A stretch of DNA of 64,000 nt from Bryoerythrophyllum caledonicum (GCA_963971425.1 OZ020522.1:4810168-4874167), one strand, 5' to 3'; shown: positions 28,411 to 44,590, counted from the first letter of the stretch. The notes: generated from the letters alone by a model not told the origin. Numbers and translations are program-made.

Positions 28411-29335
28411 CCCCTAAAGGACCAAATCTCCTTCGGGGGGATTTATGTTTTTGGGTAGGTTCCTAAAATTCGAAAAAAAATCCTTTTTCTCTGAAATTTT
28501 CATTCTAGGTTGCCTCTCATAAGAGCTTCGTGGAGATATTTTTATTTTATTTTTTGGATTTGTGGTTTGAAAGTTAGTACCACTTAAAGCCAAAAGTGGG
28601 AACTCCGGGCACCTCCAAATTTTTTGACAAAAGTTTCTATTGACATTGAGATTTTTCACACACATAAAGAATATTTCCTTCTTTGGAAATTTTCAAAAAA
28701 AATTCTTGTCTTTAGTGTAAAAAGGCATTTTATTCCAAATCAAACATTTTCACACATTGTCGGGCAACGGGGGAAAAAAACTTCATCTTTTCTACATAAA
28801 ACCTAGAGATCTTCATATTTTTTACTTTTTATTTTGTCAACAACAATATGTGGTGAAAACCTTCTTGCTGGCCGTTTGGATTATCATTCGAATACATACG
28901 TAGTTCACAAAAAAATAAAACGTGAAATGACAATTTTTGAACCTCCACTCCTTGCACACTTGTTTTGAATATGCTACACCCCTTTTTTACCTCTAAAAAT
29001 TGGTGTGTTGGGATATAACATCATGCTTAAGACAATGGTAAAAGATTTAGACCTTTTACAATGCCAAAATTTGATACAAAGTGAAGTCAAAGTTTGTTGA
29101 TCTACTCAACGCAGGGAAGAAAATGAACCATTGTTTTGACTTTAAACACTAAAATTTATCAATCTGTGCGGTCAGCTGCAACCAAAATTTAGTGGCATGT
29201 TTATGTAGAAGTATATTTTAAGATCTTACGGTTGAAAATCCGAAATTCACTTTAAAATGTGATTTTCGTGTCTCTTTTTCGCAGTAGCAGTTTCAGACTG
29301 GTTTTAGAGCAAACGTGGTCGTGGTCCTTTAGGGG
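28411..29335. mobile_element. piggyBac-like repeat, best-preserved copy, 925 bp
   Basis: Perfect TTAA on both sides (28407-28410 and 29336-29339). Inverted ends: CCCCTAAAGGACCA at the left and CCCCTAAAGGACCACG when the right end is read on the other strand. A TTAA target with CCC-starting ends is the signature of the piggyBac superfamily. The element is non-coding and must be moved, if at all, by a transposase encoded elsewhere. Confidence 0.88.
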
Positions 29336-29354
29336 TTAAGTCTCATGGGCTCCA

Positions 29355-29465
29355 AAGGGTTAAAGGAAAAATAGACTTGCAGAACTTGAAGAAAGTGGGG
29401 ACTTTCGGGATTTGAGGGCAATGGGGACTTGGGGAACTTGAATGAAGTAGGGATTTGGAGGACTT
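29355..29465. repeat. GGGACTTG-type minisatellite, copy 2
   Basis: Same motif family as 26283-26380, again just right of a piggyBac-like element. Confidence 0.7.
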
Positions 29466-29605
29466 GGCCTGTGTATGTACTTGACATTGGATTACAAATG
29501 GGCCACAGGGCGGGCCAACTCCCAATTCCACTAAACCATCAGGACTCCCAACACTTTCGACATTGGAAGTGGACTACACTTGTACCATATAATCAATTTC
29601 AAGTA

Positions 29606-30001
29606 AGGGCCGCTTTACACTATGGTGGAGAAGTTCACCGGTCAAGAATTCAAGGGAAATGGAGCAATATGATTGGAGAAAAAATTGTTCTTCACCGGAT
29701 TGGGTTTACACTACGGCCAAGACTTGACCGGTGGAGAACTTCAAGCATGGATGAAAAAATGACATGGCCGCCTATGTGGTAAAACTTTTTTGAAGAGTTC
29801 TTCTCCGGTGGGCTCGTTTCTTGTCCGACCTCAAACCCTCGGACAAGAAACCAACCCACCGGAGAAGAGCAACTTCTTCATGCATTACTTTATTCTTTTT
29901 TTGTCTTGTCCAACATCCACCGCTCGCCTCAAATAACCATGTCTTGGCCGAGACTTCTTGACCGGCCGGTGGAGTTCTCCACCTTAGTGTAAAACCCCCC
30001 T
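29606..30001. mobile_element. 396-bp MITE with an inner hairpin
   Basis: The outer ends AGGGCCGCTTTACACTATGG and (other strand) AGGGGGGTTTTACACTAAGG continue into the shared words GGTGGAGAA and CCGGTCAAGAA. Inside, a second inverted pair (CTTCTCCGGTGGG 29801 region with CCCACCGGAGAAG 29854 region; TTGTCCGA with TCGGACAA) forms a hairpin. It is non-coding. Confidence 0.8.
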
Positions 30002-30689
30002 AAAGGTTCTCCATCTAAGAATATTTTTAACAGTGAACAGATGGCTCAACCACTTTGAAAGCAATTATTTACCATTCACAAGATTTATTCAGAATTTCAT
30101 TTCTTTTCATAAAACTCCCATGAATGTTAAGCACAATTTCATTTCACATTCACATAGGTGAGCATGTTCAGTCACCTAGAATGACTTTGCGGCCCAAATC
30201 ACAGTAAAAACACATTAATTTAAAAAAAAAACCTCATTTCATTCCTAGTCCAAAACTTGAAGGGAAAGTAGAGTTACAGCGGAGACATCATTGCGGCCAC
30301 ATGTTTACCATAAGCAGCCCAGCTAGTCATCTCCTTAAGTCCAGTACCCATCTCTCTGAAGGGAATAGCAAAAACTTCCATAACATGTTATCAGTTTTCT
30401 ATCTACTAGTACCAGGAGTTGATTACCTGTCCTTAGAATCCCTTTCCATACGACTAGACAGAAGCCCTGGCACTGGATGAGTTCATTACATAATCCGACT
30501 GGACCTTTGGACAGAGTATTAAGGGTAGGGGGTGTTCAGCAGAGGACCTAATAAAACCTGTTTGTCCAGTCCCTAAACATGCAGCTAAAGAAACCCCACT
30601 CTGGACCACAAAAACCACGTATGACAGGCACTAAGGCGGCAATGATGGCATAAAAAATGCAGGAATCCTTTCATCTTTAATTGCCCATT

Positions 30690-35083
<4,394 letters not shown>

Positions 35084-35645
35084 CGACGACTCGTCCGCGT
35101 CCTACGCTCCTACTAAATAATTTTCCTCGATTGATTCCACTAATCTTAAACCCTCAGGACCATCACTCTGCTCGCGTAATCATAAATTTCACGTTGCCAC
35201 ACCGACTCGCGCGTCTCTTCGGGAGCGCATCGCCGTCTCGTCGTGGTCATGGCCATGGAGTTCCCAAGTGGGCACGGTCATTCCCTACTGTTCCCCATGT
35301 GTTACTTTAAAATATCACAAAACAATATTTCACGCCGGGTGGGGCCACCATCTGACGTTGTTCTCCGAATGCGAGCTCTGTGCGTTAGCCTACTACCAGG
35401 CTCTTTGAAAGCAGATAAGGCGGCTACTGCATGGAAGTCGTCGTCACTCGCTGCAACTCATCCGCCACTCCTCAACTCACCTAATTTCGCCAACACACTT
35501 CGCCAATACTCACGCGCACTAGAGACAGCGTCACAGACACTCGAGTCTCACTCACACACTCACTCACCCTCCCAAATCCATATCATTACAGGAGCGAGAT
35601 AGGTCGCAGATGGGACTCGCAAGGTAGCCTGAGATCGCAGGAATA
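35084..35645. promoter_or_regulatory. Shared divergent promoter interval
   Basis: Only 562 bp separate the start codons of GCN5 (minus) and the GNAT gene (plus). The interval must hold both 5' leaders and promoters. No TATA box was assigned; CACTCACACACTCACTCACC near 35550 is a simple repeat. Bidirectional control is inferred from spacing only. Confidence 0.5.
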
Positions 35646-37398
35646 ATGGCGAGTGCTGCGGGGCAGCAGCTGCTCGTGGTGCAATCCTCGTCCCTGTGGC
35701 GGACGCGGACGCCTGACGCTTGCTGCTGCCGTCCGGGATCCTCGTCGCCCTTCGTGCGCCAGCCTCGTCCTCCCCAGCAATCCGCGAACTCGCGGGTAGG
35801 TTACCTCGCCTCGCCTCTCGTAATTTGACCTAGATTTGAACCTTCCATCAGTTGTGTGGTCCGGGTTAGAAACCCTAATTCTCAAGTTTCAGGATGAGGA
35901 CTGTGTAACTCCTGAGTTTCTAGAGAATTCAAAAATTTCATACTGTTTTCTGAAATTACTGCAAATCCTCTAAGCGGAAACTCGTTTTCCCTAGCCCTGA
36001 CCTTAAATTATGTTATCTTGTAGAGAGGAGCGATTGCTGTGGTTGCCTCGACGCCCTTGCCGCAATCGCCGAGGCCCTTGTGGCCAATACGGATTCCACG
36101 ACCTCTGGTGTACAGCACGAACCTTGCAGATGTCGATCCAGTTCAGGTGCACTTTCCACCATTTCATTGTGTGGAAACTATATTAACTATTTGTCATGTG
36201 TTTCACATACTAAGGTAGTGCTCCCAGTTCCTAGTTTAATAGATTGGAAACTTCAAACGAAATCTCATGTATCTTTGTATGAATCGTATGTTCAGCTGAG
36301 CGAGCTTTGGGAGAAGACGCTGAAGGTGACGAGAGAGCCATCCAAAATCATGAAAGCACTGCGCCATAGCTTCATGGTGAGACTCTAGTTAGCAAGTGGT
36401 GAGACTTTAGTGCGGAGTCGGTCTATGCGGGACCTTTTCCTATGATTTTATGTAGTTCTCTACCTAAACCTCTTCTTCAGTGAATGAATGAGTTTGTGTG
36501 CCTCCTGTTTGTCGCTTAGGATGTTTGATCAATTTATTTTGCAGCATGCATGCTGCAGTTTGTGATTGTGCTCGCAGAACAGGAGAACATCGATCATGTG
36601 GGGTCAAGCGCTCGTCTAAAAGTCGTGGGTATGCTCCACATCCAATCTCTTAAGGCAGTTCTGCTAACATAGATTTTCAGGTTTATGGATTTCTGTAGTA
36701 ATTGTGCTGTGGTGCGATGATCAGGAATTGGGCGCGCAGTATCTGACGGTGCATTCATTGTATGTGACCATTCCATTTATGACCCTGTTTGTTGTTTCGT
36801 TTTATGTAAAATTCATGAGATAATTGGCTTTTTGTTATCCTTTTTACAGGCCACAATTTGCGATGTAGCTGTGGATCCAGAATACCAGAAGCAAGGTATT
36901 GGGCGGCGGATTGTCAAACGACTTGTGCAGGTTGGTTTCCTCCCCTTCGAGTTCCTCAAGTATGCCTTTCGCGGTTCTTATATATTCCTAGAAGATAAAC
37001 GTTACTTCCCCTGACACACAGGAGAGTGTCCATTGATTGTCCAGGAAATCAAGAAGGAGGGTGGTCCATCAGGGTTTGCAGTGTTCCCACCTCCTCTTGC
37101 CAGGCGATTTTTCTGGCTCATTGGCTTCAGGTGAAAATCTTTCTCTCAGTGGGGTGGTCTAGGGTTCAGGGTTTTAGGGTTTAAGCTACTGAATTTGGAG
37201 TCATAGAATGGACCTTAAGTTGGCTGTCTTTCAAGTTGCTGATGAGGTGCCTGTTGGTTTGTTTGGAGCAGATCAGACAGGAAGTATCGCCTCATGGGAT
37301 ACCGAGGCGAAGAGGAGAAGAGTCTTCACGAGCCTCTCCCGGAGCAATCATGTCTCATTGAAGCCCTAACCCTGGACACCGATTTGGACTCGTCATGA
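35646..37398 (+). CDS. GNAT acetyltransferase, probably plastid-targeted
   Basis: Eight exons (35646-35795, 36024-36146, 36296-36376, 36559-36628, 36725-36759, 36850-36930, 37045-37130, 37272-37398) give 250 residues with consistent phases. The first ~60 residues are rich in Ser, Arg, Gln and Pro with almost no acidic residues, as in a chloroplast transit peptide. The GNAT fold is shown by GRAVSDGAFIATICDVAVDP (its strand 4 region) and the acetyl-CoA loop QKQGIG (Gln166-Gly171) in YQKQGIGRRIVKRLVQ. The C-terminus LIGFRSDRKYRLMGY fits the last strands. Plastid GNATs of plants acetylate protein N-termini or lysines; the substrate here is unknown. Exon 4 has two possible acceptors 14 bp apart; only the downstream one keeps the frame. 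Confidence 0.85.
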
Positions 37399-37971
37399 CA
37401 GTCGATGTTACAGTCTCCAGAGCTTCAGGATTGGCACTTTCAGCTTCATTACGAAGAGTCCTTGTTGGTATCCACACTGTAATCTACTCCGACTCCACTT
37501 TCGCATTCTACCTGCTCACATTTTTCGCAATGTTGGAGGTTTTAGGACAGATTCTTTGTCAAATGTTTGGTTTGAGCTTCTCACAGGAGCTGTATTTTAT
37601 GAGGAAAAGTCTTCATTGTTCCATTTTCATTATATCAACCTGGTGTTTAAACCTTATACCTGTCTCATTGATTGAATCCAAGCCGGAAGTGACAACAAAA
37701 ATCTCACACGCTTCTCAAAATCTGGAATTGTCGTGTGCAAGTACCTGTGTAGCTTGCATGCTACTTCAAGTAGAGCTTGACAGAAGTTTCCTTCGCTCCT
37801 CGTCATAAAATTTCAATGTCTGGCAAACGCAAAGTTCCTTGGCAGAGATGGCGCTCGTCAAAGATGTGCAGTATCATGTGCAAAACGTCGTGAGCGCTTC
37901 CTTTGAGAGGATACTAACATGGACGTGTGTGCTGTCCGAAGCGAACGCGTATCCACGCCTGGTTAGTCACG

Positions 37972-38367
37972 ATGGCTGCACCAATCATGAACTGTTGCAA
38001 GTCTAATTTGATGCTCCAAAAAGTATTATCGGTAGTCAGGAAATTGCAGGATGCTAACGTTCATGTGAGCTTGAGGGGCTTCTTGCAGACCCTGCCGTCG
38101 TGGTTCGTGCGGCAGCACGGCTATCAAATGCGACTGTCTGCCACGATTCGAACCGCCGCGGCGCGGTCGAGAGAGGAGCAATGGACTGTGCAGATCGTCG
38201 TGCGAAACCCAGAGAAGAATCCGCAGCTCATGTTCTACGGCGGCGGATGGAAAAACTTCGCGGCGCGCCTCGGCCTTGCGGGAGGCGACCGGCTCCAGTT
38301 CACGCTCACGGCCAATAAAGAATTTCTACTAGTTCCTTACCTGTTCATCTTCTTCACACCAGTCTAA
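37972..38367 (+). pseudogene. B3-domain fragment
   Basis: An open frame carries a near-complete B3 DNA-binding domain: LPSWFVRQHGYQMRLSA, then WTVQIVV, GGGWKNFAARLGLAGGDR and LQFTLTANKEF. No second B3 domain or linker follows. The frame leaves the domain at about 38325, exactly where the tandem-duplicated block begins, so the gene was probably cut by that event. A likely acceptor (TTCTTGCAG) precedes the domain at about 38087, so the true first exon may lie upstream. It could still be expressed as a short single-B3 protein. Confidence 0.6.
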
Positions 38368-38544
38368 GCGAAGAAAATTAATTTCGCCGAGGTGAGAGGT
38401 ACAGGCTGCAAGTAATGCTGATCTACTCCCAGTTTCTCCGTCAAAACCTTGGTTTAACTCGCGTTTTCTACGCAATGATGATCATGTGTGAAACTTGAAG
38501 CGTCCGTCCCTGAGAAAGTTGTTTCTTTGTTTCTTTGCATGGCT

Positions 38545-39579
38545 CTTTGGTAGAGAGCAACGCATGCATCACCCCAGGTCAAGTTCTGCAGTGGATGGCA
38601 TGAATTTGCAGTGGTCCACGGCTTGGCCGAGGGCGACAATCTGCTGTTCTCGCTTCGTGCAATGTCGAATTCGGTGTGTACGTCTTCCGCAAACCAGCTC
38701 CACCACGAAAACGGTCTCGGGGTTTCGACGCCGGTACCAAAGACCGGTGAATGCAGTTCGGGACACTCCGACGAAGGATTGTCAGAAGTGTCTACGACGA
38801 CGAAGAAGCCGAACATTGGAGTAGACAATGGTCAGATCTTTGCATTCCTAGGCCGCTTCAGGCTCGGCACATGCGCTTCCACCTACGACTTGCGCTATCT
38901 CGACTCGGTAAGCATAGCACTACTTCTCTGGACTCCACAGTGTGCTCACCGAATGAAAAGAAATTTTGCAATGAATATAGAACCAAGAGATTTTGCGATG
39001 TATGAATTGTACTGACGGAAAGAAGCTCCCGAATGATCTGCTTGTGGAAGCGCGATCTCCAAGAGCCTGAATGCCACCGCTCTAACGTCTCACAGCACCG
39101 CCAAGAGTCCCCTATCCGCGAGCTGGAGAACGTTGGCGGAGCTCGAAACGCCAAGGCCGTGAAGGAGAAGGCGGAGACGAAGACGACGTCGCCTCCAAGC
39201 TTTCGCAAGCGACTGACGGCACGCAACGTCTGCACAGGCGCAAGTAGCTTGGTAAGCCACTTCATCTTCCTCATCAGGACACAAATTAGGCAACTCGTAA
39301 TTGTGATTTCTCCAATTGCAGGAGATTCCCAGCTGTTTTTGGAAGAGCGCGTACACCGAGGGCCTTCACCCCCCCATAGTGAAGCTGCAGGGGATCCATG
39401 AGCGTAGTCCGGAGCGCATCGTGGTGTGCAAGTGGCAGAAGCAAGGGGAGCACTCCAGGCTCTTCCTCTCGAACGGATGGCGCGAGTTCGGAGAGGAGAA
39501 CGAACGTAAGGTCGGACAAGAGCTCGTCTTTACTCTCACCGCCAACTCCTTTCGTGTCCGGATAGCACAAGTCTCGTAA
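38545..39579 (+). pseudogene. Two-B3 protein gene, decayed tandem copy
   Basis: A paralogue of 40330-41708. Exon 1 and the first half of B3 domain 1 are missing. The remaining part of exon 2 (to about 38909) has a 1-bp and an 8-bp deletion against the intact copy, which shift about 30 residues and then restore the frame (PKTGECSSGHSDEGLSE...). Exon 3 (about 39016-39253) gains 10 bp (GAATGATCTG) near its start, which breaks the frame. Exon 4 (39322-39579) keeps a good B3 domain 2: EIPSCFWKSAYTEGLHPP ... NGWREFGEEN ... VGQELVFTL. Truncation plus frameshifts argue for a pseudogene. Confidence 0.8.
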
Positions 39580-40019
39580 ACGCAAGCGGAGATCATTCTG
39601 GCAAATTCTCTACAGGACCTTCCGTCAGGTGAAGTTTTCAGATCTCTCCGAAGTACACAACAAGCTCTCTCTGATTGTGCGACAATGCCACAACATCAAC
39701 CTCAGATATCGCCATAGCATCAGGACAAGAATCGGTGTAATTATGAGCTTGTAATCGAGTGCTTTCGTAATCAAACTCGACCAATGATAACACTCGATTG
39801 ATTGTGACTCGTCTTTGAAGTAACTCCTACCATTAAATTATAAGTTCAACCTGCAATGAAGAACATGTACAAGTTCCTTACCTATTCATCTTCTTCACAC
39901 CAGTGTAATCAAAGAAAATGAATTTCGCCGAGGTGAGAGGTACAGGCTGCAAGTAATGCTGATCTAGTTCCAGCTTCTCCATCAAAACCTTGGTTAAACT
40001 CGCGTTTTCTACGCAATGA

Positions 40020-40143
40020 GGGTGATCGCACACTACGGTCGCCCCCCCTGGCCGTTGTACAAATATTGTACAAGTTGTAGTTGCACCCTGCCCTGAATTG
40101 TGCCTGGTACAGAAATTTGTACAAGCGTAGTGTGCTTTCACCC
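40020..40143. mobile_element. 124-bp MITE in one duplicate only
   Basis: Inverted ends GGGTGATCGCACACTACG and, on the other strand, GGGTGAAAGCACACTACG. ATGA lies on both sides (40016-40019, 40144-40147). The tandem block at 38470 has the empty site with a single copy of ATGA, so this insertion is younger than the duplication. Confidence 0.92.
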
Positions 40144-40329
40144 ATGATGATATGTGTGAAACTTGAAGCGTCCGTCCCTGAGAAAGCTGTTTCTTTGTAC
40201 CTACTGAGCCGTTGTTTCGGCTCCACAACTGGCCATTGTTTCTTTGCCTGTTGAGTCTGTTGCTTGCAGAAGAGCTGAAAAATCAGAACTTACAGCGAAA
40301 GAGTAGTCAGAACTTACAGCAATAGAGAA

Positions 40330-41708
40330 ATGCCTGTAAAGTCAGAGCCAGTAGTTGACGATGGACCAAGGGCTGGAAACAACGACAACAAGAAGACACC
40401 GCCATGGCACGACAACAAAGACGCATTGCTTCACAGGTTGCAGAAGAGCGTTCATTTCGTGAAGACGATGACCCCATCCAACGTCGACGGGAGTTACACA
40501 GTGGTACGTTGCACGCTTATGCAGATTATGGCATTCGTTTAGCTACAGTTCCATCTCCTTGACTCTCGAGCACTGTGCAGGCGATTCCGACCTGGTTCGT
40601 GTGGAAGCACGGCGACAAGTTCGAGCAGAAGATTTTCCTGCAATCAGGAATATCGCCGGTCACAAAGCCATGGCGTGTGCGGCTCTCTCTTTGCAAGCCG
40701 GCGCATGCACCATCACCCGAGGTCAAACTCGGCAGCGGATGGCGTGATTTTGCGGTGGTCCACGGCTTGGCCGAGGGCGACAATCTGCTGTTCTCGCTTC
40801 GTGCAATGTCGGAATTCGATGTGTACGTCTTCCGCAAACCAGCTCCACCACGAAAACGGTCTCGGGGTTTCGACGAGCAAGTACCGGTACGAAAGACCGG
40901 TGAATGCAGTTCGGGACACTCCGACGAAGGATTGTCAGAAGTGTCTACGACGACAAAGAAGCCGAACATTAGAGAAGACAATGGTCCGATCTTTGCTTTC
41001 CGCGGCCGCTCCATGCCCGGCACACGCACTTCCTCCTTCGGCTTGCACTATCTCGACTCGGTAAGCATAGCACTAGTTCTCTGGACTCCACAATGTGTTC
41101 ACCATATGAAAAGCAATTTTGCAATGTATTAAGGACCAAGAGATTTCGCGATGTAAGAATCGTACTGACGAATAGAAGCTTCCCTTGTGGCAGCGCGATC
41201 TGCAAGAGCCTCCACGTCTCTGCTCCGACGTCTCGCAGCACCGCCAAGAGTCTCCAATCCGCGAGCGGAAGAGCGATGAAAACCCAAAGGCCGTGAAGGA
41301 GAAGGCGGAGACGAAGACGACGTCGCCTCCTAGCTTTCGCAAGCGACTGACAGCACGCAACGTCTGCACAGGCGCAAGTAGCTTGGTAAGCCACTTCCTC
41401 TTCCTCATCAGGACACAAATTAGGCAAACTCGTAATTGTGATTTCTCCAATTGCAGGAGATTCCCAGCTGTTTTTGGAAGAGCGCGTACGCCGAGGGCCT
41501 TCACCCCCCCATAGTGAAACTGCAGGGGATCCATGAGCGCAGTCTGGAGCGCATCGTGGTGTGCAAGCGGTGTAAGACGGGGGAGCAATCCAGGCTCTAC
41601 CTCACGGACGGATGGCGCGAGTTCGCAGACGAGAACGTGTTCAAGGTCGGAGAAGAGCTCGTCTTTACTCTCACCGCCGACTCCTTCCTTGTCGTCCGAG
41701 CTGCTTGA
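40330..41708 (+). CDS. REM-like protein with two B3 domains
   Basis: Four exons (40330-40503, 40581-41060, 41176-41385, 41457-41708) all in phase 0 give 371 residues. B3 domain 1 (about residues 59-145): IPTWFVWKHGDKFEQKIFL ... WRVRLSL ... GSGWRDFAVVHGLAEGDNLL ... DVYVF. The linker is basic and Ser-rich. B3 domain 2 (about 289-371): EIPSCFWKSAYAEGLHPP ... RIVVCK ... LTDGWREFADENVFKVGEEL ... LVFTL. Two B3 domains around a charged linker recall plant REM-type transcription factors, which bind DNA in the nucleus; targets are unknown. This is the intact member of a small local cluster. The start ATG is the first in frame and follows a leader with stops. Confidence 0.85.
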
Positions 41709-41710
41709 AT

Positions 41711-43478
41711 CTATTGGGGAATGTTGATGTTAACCTCCGAGTGCATCCTTGTTGTTTTCTTAGTTACAGTTGACGAAGCATTCCTTCGCAGACGAATACA
41801 ACGTCGTAATCGTCCTGCACAGTGTTCGATGCCTGTGTATGGACCGGGTATTACGAAGTTATCGACCGGTTAAATTACCTGAGTATGACTGTGGTATCAA
41901 CCGAGCAGGACACAGGCTCCTTGGGTGAGCTTTCTTTTGAACTTCCAATTTTCAGGTAGATGGAGGTTTGTAAGTTGCTGCAACCGAATCAGAACGTAAA
42001 CTAGCCAGGATTCATTTTTGGTTGCTTTGATGACTTCTTCATGTTGAATCAGATCATATCACGAACAGCCCCGTTTGTACTCGTGTAACTCCTTTACTTA
42101 CTGAGATTTGCCAATACAACCAATATGGTGAACATCCAAATGAAGACTTATAAACTGTTGCTGTTGGTGTTTATCAATCTTCATCTCTATGATTCATAGA
42201 TCTAGGAATGCACTAGATGAGCAGGGCGTGTTCAAGCTCTGATCACGAGAGGGACGTCATGAGATTGTCTGACTTTGAACCTGATGAAACAAAATCTTCT
42301 TTGGTTTCATGAAATAAAACATAAAACAGTATTGATTCTAGCGGAATGTGAGGATCTAACCTCTTTACATGAAGAAGTCATTAGAGCAACCATGAAGTCA
42401 TTAACCTCTTTACATGAAGAAGTCACCTTCTGTTATACTAACAAACCATTCATTCAAAGTATCCTCTCACTGTTGATATACTAAAAGAGGGTCATGTTTC
42501 TTTCAAAGTGCTTTCAATTTTGTTATATTTAACATCTTTATTATAGAAACATGCCATAGTAGAATCCTTGGGTATGAGCCAATAGGTAGACTCCTAGGGT
42601 ATAAATCCTTGGATATAGAAATTTTGATGTAATAATACTCTTGGGTGATGACGTCCATGGATTCAGAGCTGTGCCACTTTTCAGACCAACTTTTCAGACC
42701 AAGTTACTTTACGTACCGGTACCCTACGTTTTGGTCGGTTTTGGTCGGCTTCCGTCGGTTTCGAACAGAATTAATTCACAATGGAGACTCTCCAATTTTT
42801 TTTGAAAATTCAAGATATTTGTCAAAGGTAATACCCATGCAATGCCTATGTGATGTCCATGTAATATCTAGACGATACTCATGTAATAACTAGGTGATAT
42901 CCATTGTGTCCAAACTACTCTGAATTGGAAAAAAATAAAAATTCCGTTGGGGAATGTCTAGAACCGACCAATGCGTAGAGTATTTCCATAAGTTGAGTAG
43001 AAACTGCACAACTATAGTACTAAGAAAACTCACAACAATTTAGAAATTAGAACAAGTGTGAGGCGTGCTATTTAGAATCATTTGTAGCAATATTAACTCC
43101 TACAACAATGATTGTAGTACGTTTCCTTGAAACCACAAGAATCTTTGAATTTCAGGCCACTGCCCCACAGTATGGATAAGTTTGTGACAAACACACTTTT
43201 CGATAAACATCCAAATGATATCCCAATCACAGACTAGATAAATCCAGACTCAAAACTCGACAATGTCAGCACAACTACTGGAGCACCAAAAGAGGGTCAC
43301 CTAAATTGATTCGAATCAAATAAAATAATGAAATTTAAAAATTAGAGTTTCTTGTAAAGTCACCCAAAATTTCACTATCAAAGATACTCCTCTTTTGATA
43401 TTACTATCATTTTTTGTTTACTCTTCATAGGTATTAGACATGGAAGACTTTGGTGGCGTCTAATCTTAGTTAGAAGTA
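41711..43478. other. Intergenic stretch without a gene
   Basis: Only small local repeats: a duplicated AACCTCTTTACATGAAGAAG (42357 and 42405), TTTTGGTCGG repeats near 42730, and an 11-12 bp array of the form GTAATACCCAT at 42828-42900. No coding region is supported. Confidence 0.55.
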
Positions 43479-43937
43479 CAATCCACCCTCTTTAAATGTT
43501 ACCTCCATAAGTGTTATTCCTCGATAAATGTTATGAAAAATCTTGCTCCCGAAAAATTAACACTACTAAGTGTTATATGTTAAATGTTATGACATTATCC
43601 GCTCCCTCCTTTGTTAATTTCACCTCTATAAATGTTAAAGTTAGTAAAATCAGAGAAAGTATGGGGCAATAAATAGGAGCAAGGCTAGTAAAATATAATG
43701 CAGGGTAGTAAAATTGGCCAAGTAAGATGCAAATTAGGGTTTATGGTGATTCTTTAGGATGAAAATGTCTTAATGGATGAAAAAAATGAATGTAAAATAT
43801 ATTGGTGGATGAAAAATTGATGAAAAATGAATGGAAAATGGCTTAAAAATTAGGTCAGAACTCGATATGTGTTATACCTCGATAAGTGTTATGCTTTTGA
43901 CCGCTCCCGAGGAGTATCATTTAAAGAGGGTAGACTG
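43479..43937. mobile_element. pogo/Tigger-like MITE, 459 bp
   Basis: Inverted ends CAATCCACCCTCTTTAAATG and (other strand) CAGTCTACCCTCTTTAAATG, each flanked by TA (43477-43478, 43938-43939). Inside, the words GTGTTATTCCTCG and GCTCCCGA match the element at 22938-24194, so both belong to one family. No transposase remains. Confidence 0.88.
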
Positions 43938-43939
43938 TA

Positions 43940-44590
43940 GTTGCTGGCACCTCTGAGAATAAAGGAGGAGAGGTACCACAAATCTTAACCGCCTTTCACA
44001 CTTTAAATTGATAGTAAAAAATCAAAGTTATACATGGTTGCTTTTTATAATTTAAAATGAGAAAAAAAAAAAGGGTCAAAACTCCCATTGTCTTTGCCTT
44101 ATTTCACAAATAATCCTATTATATGAACCAAAACAATAAACAGATAAATTCTGTTATAATTTTACTTTTTTCATCCTGTATGGGACTACATAAATCAACT
44201 TGATGGCACCTCAAGGGAAGTCCAAAGCACAAGCTAATTCCAACCTCATGATTGGCTACTGGATGGTCATCCAACAACCCTCTAAGGTCCACAACATGTA
44301 CTTTAAAAAGCCCTATTGCATGCAGTCAAATGTAAGAGACACGACAGAACAAGCAAAGCAGAAGCAGAAGCAGAAAAAGCAAAAGCAGAAGCAGAAAAAG
44401 CAAAAGCAGATGAAGAAGAAGACACAAGATATAAGAAGTTCGTGACACTTCTCTATGTGATAACTTGGTGATATCCTGCTCACGCACGGTTGATACCCGG
44501 AGAGACCCGGGATAACAAGGAGTGGGAGGAGGCACGGAATGAGGTGCTGTAACGCGGACATAGGGCCGGTGCGGATGTGGATGCAAGAGC
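43940..44590. other. Intergenic stretch with an AAGCAGA microsatellite
   Basis: A simple repeat of AAGCAGAAGCAGAAAAAGC type lies at 44350-44425. The open frames across it in both directions are low-complexity. No gene is supported. Confidence 0.6.

Larger units (their letters stand above)
38325..41710. repeat. Tandem segmental duplication of a B3 gene
   Basis: Block 1 (about 38325-39590) and block 2 (about 39868-41710) are near-identical over long stretches; both start TTCCTTACCT(G/A)TTCATC. Block 2 is longer because block 1 lost exon 1 and half of exon 2 and block 2 gained a 124-bp MITE. Confidence 0.9.

Noticed and set aside
37395..37808. Open frame of 137 codons just after the GNAT gene
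   Set aside because: It starts inside the last GNAT codons in another frame, has no domain, and lies where the 3' UTR is expected.
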